Shown: piece by piece, positions 5,899 through 5,912 of the stretch
How positions within the stretch are numbered: position 1 is the first letter of the stretch
Layout: every line of letters starts with the position of its first letter
Assembly: GCA_025455345.1 (NCBI GenBank)
Contig: JALOMS010000372.1
Span: 1-5,912 of the forward strand
DNA from: Thermoflexibacter sp.
Lineage (GTDB): Bacteria > Bacteroidota > Bacteroidia > Cytophagales > Thermoflexibacteraceae
DNA length: 5,912 bases
Direction of reading: 5' to 3'
Notes under the pieces: generated by a model
What the model was told of the DNA's origin: nothing
Databases searched by the model: none
Seen by the model: the letters and a program-made list of their open reading frames with translations, nothing else
Program-made: the position numbers and the translations under genes

Positions 5899-5912
5899 TT
5901 ATACGCTCATCG

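Overview
The window looks chromosomal and comes from a member of the Bacteroidota, probably a Cytophagales-like lineage. The evidence is the Bacteroidota-type DnaG sequence, an exact TAnnTTTG -7 promoter box in front of dnaG, the lack of Shine-Dalgarno sequences at every start, and a small PPPE-tailed protein of a kind I associate with Bacteroidota efflux loci. The genus is not determinable by eye.

Left part (1-3784, all minus strand): a probable efflux operon. In transcription order it holds a small exported or membrane-anchored protein of unknown function (3784-3377), a periplasmic adaptor lipoprotein of the RND/HlyD family (3273-2128), and the first 624 codons of an HAE1-type (AcrB/MexB-like) RND pump (1872 to beyond base 1). 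The adaptor and pump would form the inner-membrane and periplasmic parts of a tripartite, proton-driven exporter. The outer-membrane channel is not in the window and the substrate cannot be told. The 255-base gap between adaptor and pump genes holds two covarying 23-nt hairpins, an 8-nt repeat and a heptanucleotide array next to the pump start. The 103-base gap before the adaptor holds an operator-like palindrome.

Middle (3785-3895): a 111-base divergent intergenic region carrying the dnaG promoter.

Right part (3896-5898, plus strand): dnaG, the replication primase. It is split. The zinc-binding and TOPRIM catalytic domains are in one frame (3896-5452), while the helicase-binding C-terminal domain continues in the -1 frame (open from 5392, ending 5898). 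Rejoined, they would encode a primase of about 665 residues, normal for the phylum. Because dnaG is essential, a one-base sequencing or assembly error is the simplest explanation; a genuine split or a recoding event is less likely but testable.

I see no RNA genes, CRISPR array or insertion sequence, and no clear new biological system. The most interesting signals are the split dnaG and the paired hairpins with compensatory base changes inside the efflux operon.
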